A stretch of 51,949 nt of DNA from an uncultured Endomicrobiia bacterium. Lineage in GTDB: Bacteria > Elusimicrobiota > Endomicrobiia > DTEH01. The first letter of the stretch is position 1; each line of letters begins with the position of its first letter. A program made the position numbers and the translations under genes. The notes beneath the pieces were generated by a model. It saw only the letters and a list, made by a program, of their open reading frames with translations, searched no databases and was not told the DNA's origin. Positions 33,544 to 43,544 of this stretch are shown one piece after another. Location: the NCBI GenBank assembly GCA_937928765.1, contig CALFVX010000018.1:1-51949 (forward strand), given 5' to 3'.

Positions 33544-34023
33544 ATGAATATAAATATTTTATTTGTATGTTCTGGCAATGTATTTAGAAGTGTATTTGCA
33601 GAAGGATACATGAAACATTTACTTAGAAAAAATAACATTAATAATAAAATAAATGTGTACTCCTGTGGTATATTTGCAGAAGAAAAATTTAAACTTCCTG
33701 ATAGCATAAAAAAATTGTTTCAATTATATGATATTAAGGAAAAGGATTTATCAAAACATATACCAACAAGAATTAACGAAAAGTTGCTTTCTGATGCTTA
33801 CCTTATACTTGTGATGGATAAAACTCATATTGAATTTATAAAACAAAATTTTAGTAATTATTTTAACAAAACATTTTTATTAAAAGAATATGTAGGATTT
33901 TACTTGCAACCAGAAATTTTTGATCCTATAGGTCAACCTGAAAATGTATATCTCTCCACAGCAGAAGAAATTAAAATATGTATTGAAATTTTAACAAAAA
34001 AATTGTATAAAAATTTGTTTTAA
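33544..34023 (+). CDS. Low-molecular-weight protein-tyrosine phosphatase-like protein
   Basis: This 159-residue protein starts with the LMW-PTP P-loop: LFVCSGNVFRSVFAE, with Cys9 as nucleophile and Arg15 closing the C-x5-R loop. The later FDPIGQPENVYLSTAEEI contains the DP general-acid motif. The fold also covers arsenate reductase, but the SGNxxRS loop and DP favour tyrosine phosphatase. It lies between argJ (3 bases) and the giant exported protein gene, so it may regulate surface polysaccharide or export in this organism, but that is inference. No partner BY-kinase is seen in the window. Confidence 0.85.
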   Translation: MNINILFVCSGNVFRSVFAEGYMKHLLRKNNINNKINVYSCGIFAEEKFKLPDSIKKLFQLYDIKEKDLSKHIPTRINEKLLSDAYLILVMDKTHIEFIKQNFSNYFNKTFLLKEYVGFYLQPEIFDPIGQPENVYLSTAEEIKICIEILTKKLYKNLF

Positions 34024-34043
34024 ACTAAAAAAATTAAAATTTT

Positions 34044-37000
34044 ATGCCTTCTGTAGCAATTTTGATAATTTTTATTTCCTTATTTAATTTTACAAATTTA
34101 TTTTCTCAAATTAACCAAATTACAGATTTAACTGCCATATCTGGATTATCTGATATAGAAGAAGCTAAAACAAAACTTACCTGGACATATCTAGGAGCAG
34201 ATATTCTACCTCAAGGAAGTACTTATTGGATATATTACTCAACTTATGAAATTATAAATAATTGGGATACAGAAGCATATAAAATAGAATTACCAACAGG
34301 TCCAGTAAATCCTGGTAATAACGAAGTGTATGTTGTAAATTTTTCTACTTCTTTTTTTGTAGAGAATAATCTTTCAAAAGACACTACTTTTTATTTTAAG
34401 ATAAAAATCTCTTCAAGCGAGTATTCATCTGAATTATCAAACACAGCAACTGGATGGATAACTTTATGGCCTCCGTATGCTGAATTAATTGATGCACAAC
34501 AAGGTTTTTATGAGGGTGAAATAATACTACTGTTTAAAGGCAAAGATGACTATGGGTATCAATTTGAAACTTCTTTGAATGGTTTTTGGTATATTCAATA
34601 TTCTTCAGATGAATATTTTAACCAATGGTCAACAAACTCTGCTCAGATAAAAATTTCAACACATACCTATCCTTCATATCAAAGTAATGCTGTAGAGTCA
34701 ATAACAGGTTTAATAAGCGGTATAACTTATTATTTTCGTCTTTGGGCAGAAGATAAATGGTGGAATTTTTCAGAAATTTCAAACGCTTTAACAACATGGG
34801 CACAAGTAGACATATCACCTCCACAAAAAGTTTCAGATATAAGTTGTTCTTCAGGATACAAACATGTAAAATTAAATTGGATTATTCCATATGAAGATTC
34901 TTATGAAAATGGTTTTGTATATAACCAAGGAAGTTTCATAGGAAATATTGATATTAGATACAGAAATGACCAGGAAATTTTAGATGAATCATTGTGGTTT
35001 TCTTCAACACAATGTTTTTTTATAAGTGGTGTTGAACTTACACCTCTAACTTCTACAACTACTATTATCACTGCTTTGACTAATGGTGTTTCATATTATT
35101 TTTCAATAAAAGTTTCCGATGAAAAAAATAACTGGTCAGCTATTTCTTCAACATCACCTTTTACTAAACCTAAAAACACTCCTGTAGGATGTAGCAATAT
35201 AGATAATCATTTCTCTTATGATCCAGTAAGACAAACAATCTCAACTTTAATCTCATCTACAACTGTGATACTTAAATGGAACGAAGCTGGATGGTCTTTT
35301 GGAAGTGATGATTTCCAATATGGTGATACTTTTTATTATGAAATAAGAATTTCAACTTATACATTAGGAAACAACCTAGGTGCAACTTCTTATTTTTTAA
35401 AAATAGAAGATATTGAGATAACTTCATCTACAATTTATAATCTAAATGAAGATACAACATACTATTGGCAACTTACTGCTTATGATTCTGAGACATCGTC
35501 AAAAACTCATATATTAAAATTTATAATCAATTCAGAAAATTCACCACCAAATTTTCCTTCACAACCATTAATCTCTCCTACAACTGTCTGGCACACAAAT
35601 AATTTTAAAATAACATTTGATTGGAAAGATGCAACAGATCCTGACCCAGGAGATTATATTTTAGGATATAAAATTTTTATTTCTTCATATGAAAATTTTT
35701 CATCTTCAATTACAATACCACAAGATGGTTTTATAACAAATTCTTACTATATAATGAATTCTTCTATTGAACCAACAAATTTATTACCATACGAAAATAA
35801 ACAACTTTATTGGTTTGTAGTAGCATACGACTCAGCTACAACTTTAGGATATAAACAAATGTATACTCAGACATCAACTGCATCTTTCTGGTTAAATCAA
35901 AAAGATGAACTTCCTTATGAGTTTAAAATCACATCACCAACAATAGGAACTGTTTTTACACAACTTCCAATAAAACTTCAATGGGAAGCAACTTCTGATC
36001 CTGACCCTGAAGATGGTATACAAGAATATGGCATATTTATTTCTTCATATTCTGAAGAACCTCATAATTTAAATGATGGTTTATGGAGAGCAGAAACAAA
36101 TCCGTTAGGTTCGCCTCCATATCAGATATACTTTTCATCGTGGGATTTTTTTGTTTCAACTGAAATAACAAAAATGATAGAAGAAGCAACTGCTGGAGGT
36201 AAAGATTTAAAACTTATAGAAAACGCAACTTATTGGTGGTGTGTAAGAGCAATAAGACCGTATAATTTAGATTTTGGTCCTCCGTGGAATGATTCTGTAT
36301 TATATTCTTCTGTTTCTTATTTTAGAATAAATTTTTCTTCTGATCCGCCTTTTGGATATTCAGTAATAAAACCCACTACATCTGTAAATCCTCAAACACT
36401 TAAAGGTCCTGTAACATTTTATTGGGAATCTGCATTCGACCCGGATCCGCTAGATTATACTACTTACTATCTTTTGATCGTTTCCTCTTACTTACCAAAC
36501 TCTATTGAAGAATGGTTCACAATAAAGCTAAACCAAAAAGCAACAATATGGATTTCTACAGAATTTACTTCTTATACTATAAATTTTAATGATTTTAATT
36601 GGGAAGATATGTCTCCAGGTGCAACCTATTATTGGCAAGTATTTAGTTGGGGTAAAGATGAATGGGAAAAAGCAGGAAATCCTTCTTTAGATATAGAAAT
36701 TGCAAAAGAGATCAAACCTTATGGAATTTCTACAACCACAGGAAGTTTTTACATTTCAAACCAACCACCAAACGAGTTTTTATTATATTATCCAACAGGA
36801 ACCGTCAATATACAGACATATAATCCTACATTTTATTGGCAATTGTCTACAGATCCTGATCTTTACGATCCTATAATTTCAAGTTATACTTTAGTTATAA
36901 GCACATCTTCAAATTTTCAACAAGAATTCACAACTTTTCTATGGACAAGCAATACATATTATTATTTAAACTTCGACTTTTTAAAACCAAGAACTACACA

Positions 37001-39749
37001 TTTCTGGTATGTAATAGCTTATGATAAATATGACAACTCTCGACAATCTAGCATAGAAGATTTTTATTTACAAAATCTACCACCGTATGAATTTAAATTA
37101 GTTAGTCCTATTAACGGAGATGTAATATTTTCTTCACAACCTATTTTTCAATGGGAATATCAATATGATCCAGATGCTGATGAATTAACTTTTGATATAG
37201 AAATTTCAACTTATCAAAATTTTTATATTAAACTTTCAAGTGGGGGTTTTATTTTTAATAATATCTCTTCTGGGAGTACTGTTACAATAAATTATCCTTT
37301 TTTTTCACCTCTTGAAGACAACTTATTATATTACTGGCGAGTGAAAGCAAAAGATCCTTGGCAAGAAGAAACTTACTCTACTTCAACATTTTATGTAAAT
37401 TATTCTTCAGAACCTCCCAATAGTTTTGATATCCACACAACCTCAGGAATAATTAAACAAAAAAATATAATATTTAGTTGGAATTCAACTACTGATCCTG
37501 ACCCTTATGATTATGTCCACTCTTATAAACTTTGTATTTCTACAAAAGAAGGATATGTTGTTGGTGTTTCAACCTATACTATTATAGTTGATAGTAACAC
37601 TATAAGTTATATATTTGATGTCTCTAATCTACAAGAAAACGCAGAATATTGTTGGTGGGTAGAAGCATATGATAAAACTGGACTTTTTAGAAAAAGTTCA
37701 TCAAGTTATAATTTTATAGTTGATCTTACAACAGAAGCTCCTGATGATATAGAACTTCTGTGGCCTACAAATGAAAATAAATTTGTTAGAGTTTCATCAT
37801 ATCCACAAGTAGAATTCATATGGAGCTCTGCAAATAAAACAGAATGGTGGAAAAGTTTAGACTATACAATATATCTTGCTTCTACATCAAATAATATTTA
37901 TTCTTTTAGCTTTTCTTCAGGACCTTACGATAATTTCTATGAAGCAAAAGATAAAAAAATTTATTACTCAACATTTTCATTACAAGAAAATACAACATAT
38001 TTCTGGTGGGTTGAAGTTAAAAATTCTTCAGGAATAAAAACATCAACCACATATTATTTCTTCTATGATCAAACAAACGATCCACCATACGGAGTTAATT
38101 TGAGTTCGCCTACAAATATGAGTTGGGTATTTTCAAGAAAACCAAAACTTGAATGGACACAAGCAAAAGATGATGATGATGATATAAACAGATATGAAAT
38201 TATAATTTCTTCTTATTCAAATTTCTCTTCTTCAATTACAATAACAGTTTACCATCCACAAACATATTATACATTGGATACAAAATTAGCAATGTTAACT
38301 ACTTATTATTGGAAAGTAATCGCATATGATACTCGTGATAAAGGTTCATCTACATATGCTTCACAATTTTATATTCCTTATTTTACACCAAAACCTGTAA
38401 AAATTATTTCACCAGAATCAGATGAATATAGATTCAATACAAGAACACCAAAAATAAAATGGCAACATCAGGGACATCAAGATGAAAACGGAATTATAGA
38501 AAAATATAAAATACAAATTTCACAAAATGATATAATATTATATTCGACTGGAACATTTCAACAAACAGATCTTATATTGGATAAAATTGTTGCAACAAAC
38601 TATTACCAAATTGAAACAAAACTTATACAGAATATTACCTATTATTTAAAAATTATAGCAATTGATGATGACAATGTTGAAGGTTACCCAACATTTAACA
38701 AATTTATTATATCTAAAATTGACATACCTCAAAAAGTTGAAATCAAAAAATTTGATATTGACGATTATAAAATTTTTATATCTTGGACACCAGTTTTTAC
38801 CTACACCGATGGAACTTTAGCAAACGATATTCTTGGCTACAACATATACCGCTCAACAAATTATGAAGAAGTGTTCAACAGTTTATCAAAATATGACTTC
38901 AAAACTTCTTCAATAAATTATTTCATAGATTACTTCGAAGATAAATCTACTACTTATTATTATATAATTAAAACAGTAGCTTTAGGAGGAATAGAAAGTG
39001 CACCTTGTGATGAAGTTATAACAACATATAATAAAGGTAGTAGAATAATTTACACCCAAGAATTAAAACTAACAGTTCCCAAAAATACTTATGACGAAAT
39101 CAAAAATTTAAATGCTAAAATTAACATTTCTACTCTAAATGTTTCAGATATAGAATTTGAAAGGCTTAATATGTTAAGTAAATATAAAATAAGTGTTATA
39201 AAAGAACAAAAAGAAATAAAATATAAATTTTCTGAACCTATAATCTTTGAAATAAATATTGAAAAAACAATTAATTCTTATTCGCCTTCGAAGAAAACTT
39301 CTATTCAATCGCTTATATCACAAACAAATAATTACTTAAAACCTACATTGTTTTTATATAACAACATAGAATATATTTTTGTGAATACTGAATATAACAT
39401 AAATTATATAAATTCAAAAATAACCACACCTGCAATATATGCGGTACGTATTATAAGTTTACCAACAGATATAGAAATAATAAATATCTATCCTAAAAAA
39501 ATTTTTACACCAACAGCTACTGTAGATAAAAAAATTAATTTTGTACTCTATAATCCCACAGCATATCAACCAGAAGGAGAAGTTTATGATTTAAATTTAA
39601 GATTTGTTGCAAAACTTAAGTGTGAAAATAATGTTTTAAGTTGGGATGGGAAATATGAATCAGGAGAGTTTGTTCCTAAAGGAATTTATATTTATAAAAT
39701 CAAAATAAAAGATAAAGTTTTTAGTGGAAGTATAATTGTTGCAAAATAA
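34044..39749 (+). CDS. Giant exported Fn3/Ig-like repeat protein with C-terminal FlgD-like domain
   Basis: This 1901-residue protein is predicted to be exported. Residues 1-21 are a hydrophobic signal peptide ending at LFSQ. It is built from about a dozen tandem fibronectin-III-like or Ig-like units. Many repeat the pattern PP-x-x-F, then W plus DPDP, then IS(S/T)Y and TTYYWxVxAYD; the acidic DPDP stretches may bind calcium. A more standard Fn3 follows at about 1540-1640 (PQKVEIKKFDIDDYKIFISW), then a region with no recognised domain. The last ~80 residues (WDGKYESGEFVPKGIYIYKI) resemble the FlgD Ig-like domain found at the C-termini of many secreted proteins, where it can serve as a sorting signal. 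No enzymatic domain is seen. It is probably a surface or sheath component. Confidence 0.85.
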   Translation: MPSVAILIIFISLFNFTNLFSQINQITDLTAISGLSDIEEAKTKLTWTYLGADILPQGSTYWIYYSTYEIINNWDTEAYKIELPTGPVNPGNNEVYVVNFSTSFFVENNLSKDTTFYFKIKISSSEYSSELSNTATGWITLWPPYAELIDAQQGFYEGEIILLFKGKDDYGYQFETSLNGFWYIQYSSDEYFNQWSTNSAQIKISTHTYPSYQSNAVESITGLISGITYYFRLWAEDKWWNFSEISNALTTWAQVDISPPQKVSDISCSSGYKHVKLNWIIPYEDSYENGFVYNQGSFIGNIDIRYRNDQEILDESLWFSSTQCFFISGVELTPLTSTTTIITALTNGVSYYFSIKVSDEKNNWSAISSTSPFTKPKNTPVGCSNIDNHFSYDPVRQTISTLISSTTVILKWNEAGWSFGSDDFQYGDTFYYEIRISTYTLGNNLGATSYFLKIEDIEITSSTIYNLNEDTTYYWQLTAYDSETSSKTHILKFIINSENSPPNFPSQPLISPTTVWHTNNFKITFDWKDATDPDPGDYILGYKIFISSYENFSSSITIPQDGFITNSYYIMNSSIEPTNLLPYENKQLYWFVVAYDSATTLGYKQMYTQTSTASFWLNQKDELPYEFKITSPTIGTVFTQLPIKLQWEATSDPDPEDGIQEYGIFISSYSEEPHNLNDGLWRAETNPLGSPPYQIYFSSWDFFVSTEITKMIEEATAGGKDLKLIENATYWWCVRAIRPYNLDFGPPWNDSVLYSSVSYFRINFSSDPPFGYSVIKPTTSVNPQTLKGPVTFYWESAFDPDPLDYTTYYLLIVSSYLPNSIEEWFTIKLNQKATIWISTEFTSYTINFNDFNWEDMSPGATYYWQVFSWGKDEWEKAGNPSLDIEIAKEIKPYGISTTTGSFYISNQPPNEFLLYYPTGTVNIQTYNPTFYWQLSTDPDLYDPIISSYTLVISTSSNFQQEFTTFLWTSNTYYYLNFDFLKPRTTHFWYVIAYDKYDNSRQSSIEDFYLQNLPPYEFKLVSPINGDVIFSSQPIFQWEYQYDPDADELTFDIEISTYQNFYIKLSSGGFIFNNISSGSTVTINYPFFSPLEDNLLYYWRVKAKDPWQEETYSTSTFYVNYSSEPPNSFDIHTTSGIIKQKNIIFSWNSTTDPDPYDYVHSYKLCISTKEGYVVGVSTYTIIVDSNTISYIFDVSNLQENAEYCWWVEAYDKTGLFRKSSSSYNFIVDLTTEAPDDIELLWPTNENKFVRVSSYPQVEFIWSSANKTEWWKSLDYTIYLASTSNNIYSFSFSSGPYDNFYEAKDKKIYYSTFSLQENTTYFWWVEVKNSSGIKTSTTYYFFYDQTNDPPYGVNLSSPTNMSWVFSRKPKLEWTQAKDDDDDINRYEIIISSYSNFSSSITITVYHPQTYYTLDTKLAMLTTYYWKVIAYDTRDKGSSTYASQFYIPYFTPKPVKIISPESDEYRFNTRTPKIKWQHQGHQDENGIIEKYKIQISQNDIILYSTGTFQQTDLILDKIVATNYYQIETKLIQNITYYLKIIAIDDDNVEGYPTFNKFIISKIDIPQKVEIKKFDIDDYKIFISWTPVFTYTDGTLANDILGYNIYRSTNYEEVFNSLSKYDFKTSSINYFIDYFEDKSTTYYYIIKTVALGGIESAPCDEVITTYNKGSRIIYTQELKLTVPKNTYDEIKNLNAKINISTLNVSDIEFERLNMLSKYKISVIKEQKEIKYKFSEPIIFEINIEKTINSYSPSKKTSIQSLISQTNNYLKPTLFLYNNIEYIFVNTEYNINYINSKITTPAIYAVRIISLPTDIEIINIYPKKIFTPTATVDKKINFVLYNPTAYQPEGEVYDLNLRFVAKLKCENNVLSWDGKYESGEFVPKGIYIYKIKIKDKVFSGSIIVAK

Positions 39750-39757
39750 TTTAAAAT

Positions 39758-41134
39758 ATGAAAAACAAAAATTTTATAATTTTTTTTACAGTATTATGGA
39801 TATCAAAATGTGCTTTCTCATATGATGAATTAAGCTTTACAGCAGAAAATTTTAGATTAGGTGATAATCCAGCAAAAGATTCTTCTATATATACTTTAAC
39901 TACAAATCCAGCAGGATTGTGGAATATAAAAGTTACAGAAATTTTTATAAGTTATCATATATTATATCCTAATCTTACTGATAAAACAAAATTTTTAAAC
40001 AACACAGCTGGCTTAAGTTTTAAATTTCTAAATAGCGGTATTGGATTTTCTTTTAATCAATTCGGTATTGAAGAATGGTATATAAGAGACAAAATTATAA
40101 TTTCCTATGGTCGCATATTAAAAGAAAAATCAAAATATGCTTTTGGAATTAAATTTTTTTATGACAAAGAAAAATATTATTTAGATGAATATATGATACA
40201 AAATCCTGTATTTTTAAGCGGAAACGAAAAAGGATATTTTAGTCTTTCATTAGGTGGACTTTATATTTTTGATCAACAAAATTATTTTGGTTTAACAATA
40301 GAAAACATAAACCAACCAGATACAGGATTTTACACAAAAGAATTATTGCCTTTAGTATTAAATTTTGGTTATAGATATAAAAATGAAAGATTGAAAATTT
40401 ATCCTTCAGTAAAATTTGATTTATCAACAAAAAAAGACTATATTACAAATTTAGCATTTGAATATGATTTTATTGTATTTGATAAAATAAAACTTTCGCC
40501 ATCATTTTGTGGCAGTTATGGTAGTAGGGACTTAATCCGTGCAGTTTTAGGTTTTAGCATTCAAACAAAATTAGTAGATATAAGTTATTGTTTCGGTTTA
40601 GATTTAATGAACAAACTTGATTTTGGTGGCCAACATTATATTTCTTTAAATTACAGATTTGTTCCAATAGATATAAAAGAAGAAAAAGTCTCTAAAGAAG
40701 AATACGATTTTTTAATGAAAGAAAAATTAAAATTAGAACAACAAATAGAAGAACTTAAAAAACAAATAGAAGAACAAAAAGTATTAAAAGAAAAAATTTT
40801 AGAAAAACCACAACCCACTGAAACACAAATTCTTCCTACATCAGGCTATTTAGAAGAATTATTAGAAAGATTAAAAAAGCTAGAGGACAAACTAAAAGAA
40901 AAAACTAATATGCAACAACAACCAACAAAAACACAACAATCTTTATCTGTACCTTCACTACAAAATACTACACCTAAAAAACGATATCATAAAGTTTTAG
41001 AGGGTGACACATTACCAAAACTTGCAGAAAAATATTATGGTGATCCATCTTTATGGAAAAAAATTTATAATGTTAACAAAGATAAAATTATAAGAGGGCA
41101 GCTTATTCCTGGAGTCGAACTTGAAATACCATAA
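39758..41134 (+). CDS. PorV-like outer-membrane barrel with coiled coil and C-terminal LysM domain
   Basis: This 458-residue protein starts with a signal peptide (IIFFTVLWISKCAFS). Next comes a beta-rich region of about 290 residues with the PorV/UPF0164-type opening DNPAKDSSIYTLTTNPAGLW, in which a predicted active repeated structure unit precedes an NPAG motif. Residues about 310-390 are a charged coiled coil plus a Gln/Thr/Pro-rich linker. Residues 407-458 form a LysM domain (KVLEGDTLPKLAEKYYGDPS) ending at VELEIP. This would place a barrel in the outer membrane with a peptidoglycan-binding arm in the periplasm. It follows the giant exported gene by 8 bases, so the barrel could be its export or anchoring partner. 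Confidence 0.82.
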   Translation: MKNKNFIIFFTVLWISKCAFSYDELSFTAENFRLGDNPAKDSSIYTLTTNPAGLWNIKVTEIFISYHILYPNLTDKTKFLNNTAGLSFKFLNSGIGFSFNQFGIEEWYIRDKIIISYGRILKEKSKYAFGIKFFYDKEKYYLDEYMIQNPVFLSGNEKGYFSLSLGGLYIFDQQNYFGLTIENINQPDTGFYTKELLPLVLNFGYRYKNERLKIYPSVKFDLSTKKDYITNLAFEYDFIVFDKIKLSPSFCGSYGSRDLIRAVLGFSIQTKLVDISYCFGLDLMNKLDFGGQHYISLNYRFVPIDIKEEKVSKEEYDFLMKEKLKLEQQIEELKKQIEEQKVLKEKILEKPQPTETQILPTSGYLEELLERLKKLEDKLKEKTNMQQQPTKTQQSLSVPSLQNTTPKKRYHKVLEGDTLPKLAEKYYGDPSLWKKIYNVNKDKIIRGQLIPGVELEIP

Positions 41135-41187
41135 AAAAATTGTTAAATTGTTGTATTATTGAATTTTTAATTATTTAGGAAAAATAT

Positions 41188-42363
41188 ATGACAAAAAACG
41201 AAGAATTAGAAAAATTAGTTGAACAAGAAAAATTAAGAATTGAAAAAATTAGACAAAAAATAAAGAATTTAACTGAAGAAATACAACAAAAAAAATCAAA
41301 TGTTTCTGCACAGTTGTTAAATATAGAAAATCAAACATTTACTAACAATATCTCACCATCTATTTTTTCTGAAATACAAAATATGTTGTTAGAAACAATT
41401 ACTAAAGGTTATGAAACAATTATACATGAAAAAGAAAAAGTTATACAAAAATTACAAGATGAAATTAATAATTTATTCAATAAATATGAAGAATTGAAAA
41501 CTACACAAAACCAACAAATATCTCGTATTTCAAGTTTGTCATTAGAACGAGATAAATCAGTAGTTGAAATGTTAAAAAAAATTGCAGAACTTGAAACAGA
41601 AAACAAATCTTTAAAAGAAAAAATAAATTTCTTAACTTCAGAAGAACAAAAACAATCTAAAACATTAAAAGATAACATAGATTGTATAATTTCGCATATT
41701 AACCTTCTTAAAGAAGTTCTCATAGAAACAGTTAGATATTTTCGTACATCTATAGGAGTAATAAATGAAGCGTTTGAACTTGTAAAAGAAAATATAAATG
41801 GTCATCCTGCAAATAAAAAAATTATTATTATACAAAAAGAATTTTTAAGAATAAGAGATGCTATAAGTACTACTATTGAAAAATTAAAAATTTCTTCTGT
41901 TAATATTCAAAAAGTTGAAATAAAAGCAGTAGTTTCTTCATTAATAACAAAATTTTATTCAGATTTAGTATCTAAAAATATAACAATTGATCAGTCTCAA
42001 CTAAAAGATAATATTTTTATTTTAGCTGACACACAAATTTTATCTGATGTTATCGAAGAAATAATCTTAAATGCTATAGAAGCGTTTTTAGAACCTAACC
42101 CAAATAACATAATTGCTATAAAACTTAGACAAGAAGAAACAAAAATTGTTTTGACTATACAAGACAATGGTGTTGGTATACCAGAACATTTAATTTCAAA
42201 AGTTTTTAATTTGTTTTTTACTACAAAAATAGAAACAGAAAAACATTTCGGTATAGGATTATTTAAAGCATTTTGGTTTTTAAAAATGTTTAATGCTAAA
42301 ATAATAATTAATTCTATCTTCAATGAAGGAACAAATGTTGATATAGAATTTTCAACACAATAA
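41188..42363 (+). CDS. Coiled-coil histidine-kinase-like ATPase without the canonical acceptor histidine
   Basis: This 391-residue protein has no signal peptide or membrane segment. Residues 1-160 are coiled coil. Residues about 165-240 look like a dimerisation/phosphoacceptor (HisKA) helix pair, but the expected H-E-x-R-x-P reads RYFRTS (183-188), so the phospho-accepting His and the Pro are absent. Residues 275-391 are an intact HATPase domain: EIILNAIEAF (N box, Asn294), DNGVGIP (326-332), and HFGIGL (353-358). It may be a signalling ATPase, a pseudo-kinase, or a kinase that uses another residue (His170 is nearby). A Shine-Dalgarno AGGAA precedes the ATG. Confidence 0.8.
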   Translation: MTKNEELEKLVEQEKLRIEKIRQKIKNLTEEIQQKKSNVSAQLLNIENQTFTNNISPSIFSEIQNMLLETITKGYETIIHEKEKVIQKLQDEINNLFNKYEELKTTQNQQISRISSLSLERDKSVVEMLKKIAELETENKSLKEKINFLTSEEQKQSKTLKDNIDCIISHINLLKEVLIETVRYFRTSIGVINEAFELVKENINGHPANKKIIIIQKEFLRIRDAISTTIEKLKISSVNIQKVEIKAVVSSLITKFYSDLVSKNITIDQSQLKDNIFILADTQILSDVIEEIILNAIEAFLEPNPNNIIAIKLRQEETKIVLTIQDNGVGIPEHLISKVFNLFFTTKIETEKHFGIGLFKAFWFLKMFNAKIIINSIFNEGTNVDIEFSTQ

Positions 42364-42368
42364 AAAAT

Positions 42369-43544
42369 ATGGGAAAAAACGATATAAATGTAGAAGCAAT
42401 AAAACATTATTATCGTGGACGAGTATTTGAGTCTACTGGCGAACTAGATATTGCTATTGAAGAATACAAAAAAGCTATAGAATACGGGGCTGATTATTCA
42501 GATGTACACAACGCTTTAGGTAAAGCTTTAGCAAAGAAAGGTTATTTAAACGAAGCAAGAATAGAATTTGAAACAGCATTAAGATTAAACCCTAAATATT
42601 TAGAAGCTAAAAAAAATTTAAATGAATTAATAAAAAAAAATGATTTTTCACAACAAAAATTTAAACAAATTACAGAAGAAAAAAGCCTATACAATAATAA
42701 ATTTTATACAGTAGGAAGTATACCTATTTATAATGAACAATCAAAATTAAAAGGATCAGTCGCAGCAACAATTTTTGAAAAATATAAAATATCAAAATCT
42801 ATATTAAAGTATTTTTTAATTCTCTCTTCTATCTTAACGCTGATTATTTTATTAACTGTAGAATATAAAAGAATTTATAACTTAAACCAACAAATTAAAA
42901 TGATATTAGAAACACAACAAGAATCTATTTCTAGTATAACTAAATTTAAAGATAAATTAGTTTTAAGTTGTTGGATTTCACAAGAAATTTTGTTTTATAA
43001 AAAAATAAAAAATAAAATAAGTGTTACAAATATAATAAAATTTCACAAAGACAATATAATTCCTACTTCAGTATGTTTTATAAAAAAAAATCTATTTGTT
43101 TTAGATGGATGGAACAAAAAAATTTATAAGTTTAGCACAACGCAAACAAAACCCATTTTAGTAAAATCAATTGATTTGTCTAAAACAAATCCATTAGGTA
43201 TAGTTAATTATAAAAATTTTATTCTATTACTGGATGCAAAAGAACAGCAAATTATTTTGTATAATAGCGAGCTAAAAGAAATAGAATCTGTTAACATTGC
43301 TGTAAAAAAAGATTTAATATGTATTTCTTCTTATAAAAACAAAGTTTGGTTATTAGATAAAGAGGGAACTTTTTATGAATTAAAAAATTATTCAGAAATA
43401 AAAAATTCATATAAAACAAATTTCGTTTTAGAAAAAACGATATCTTCATTTTTAATAGATGAAAAATATCTATGGTTATCAGAAGAAGGTTCTAAAGAGT
43501 TATATTTATTTCCTAAAAAAGATTTAATAAAACAAATTTTATGA
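42369..43544 (+). CDS. TPR protein with one membrane helix and a C-terminal propeller-like domain
   Basis: This 391-residue protein has at least two TPR motifs in residues 10-90 (AIEEYKKAIEYGADYSDVHN and the following GYLNEARIEFETALRLNPKY). A linker follows, then a single hydrophobic helix at about 147-165, then about 220 residues of short beta strands (for example LFVLDGWNKKIYKFS and FILLLDAKEQQIILYN), like a six-bladed or NHL-type propeller. The TPR end should be cytoplasmic and the propeller periplasmic, because of the single central helix. It overlaps the PilB-like gene by 4 bases, so it may be an assembly factor of the pilus or secretion system. No named family is recognised. Confidence 0.7.
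   Translation: MGKNDINVEAIKHYYRGRVFESTGELDIAIEEYKKAIEYGADYSDVHNALGKALAKKGYLNEARIEFETALRLNPKYLEAKKNLNELIKKNDFSQQKFKQITEEKSLYNNKFYTVGSIPIYNEQSKLKGSVAATIFEKYKISKSILKYFLILSSILTLIILLTVEYKRIYNLNQQIKMILETQQESISSITKFKDKLVLSCWISQEILFYKKIKNKISVTNIIKFHKDNIIPTSVCFIKKNLFVLDGWNKKIYKFSTTQTKPILVKSIDLSKTNPLGIVNYKNFILLLDAKEQQIILYNSELKEIESVNIAVKKDLICISSYKNKVWLLDKEGTFYELKNYSEIKNSYKTNFVLEKTISSFLIDEKYLWLSEEGSKELYLFPKKDLIKQIL

Noticed and set aside
34044-39749. Internal repeats of the giant gene as a DNA repeat array or CRISPR
   Set aside because: The similarity is at protein level with about 100-130 residue periods; there are no short identical DNA repeats with unique spacers anywhere in the window.
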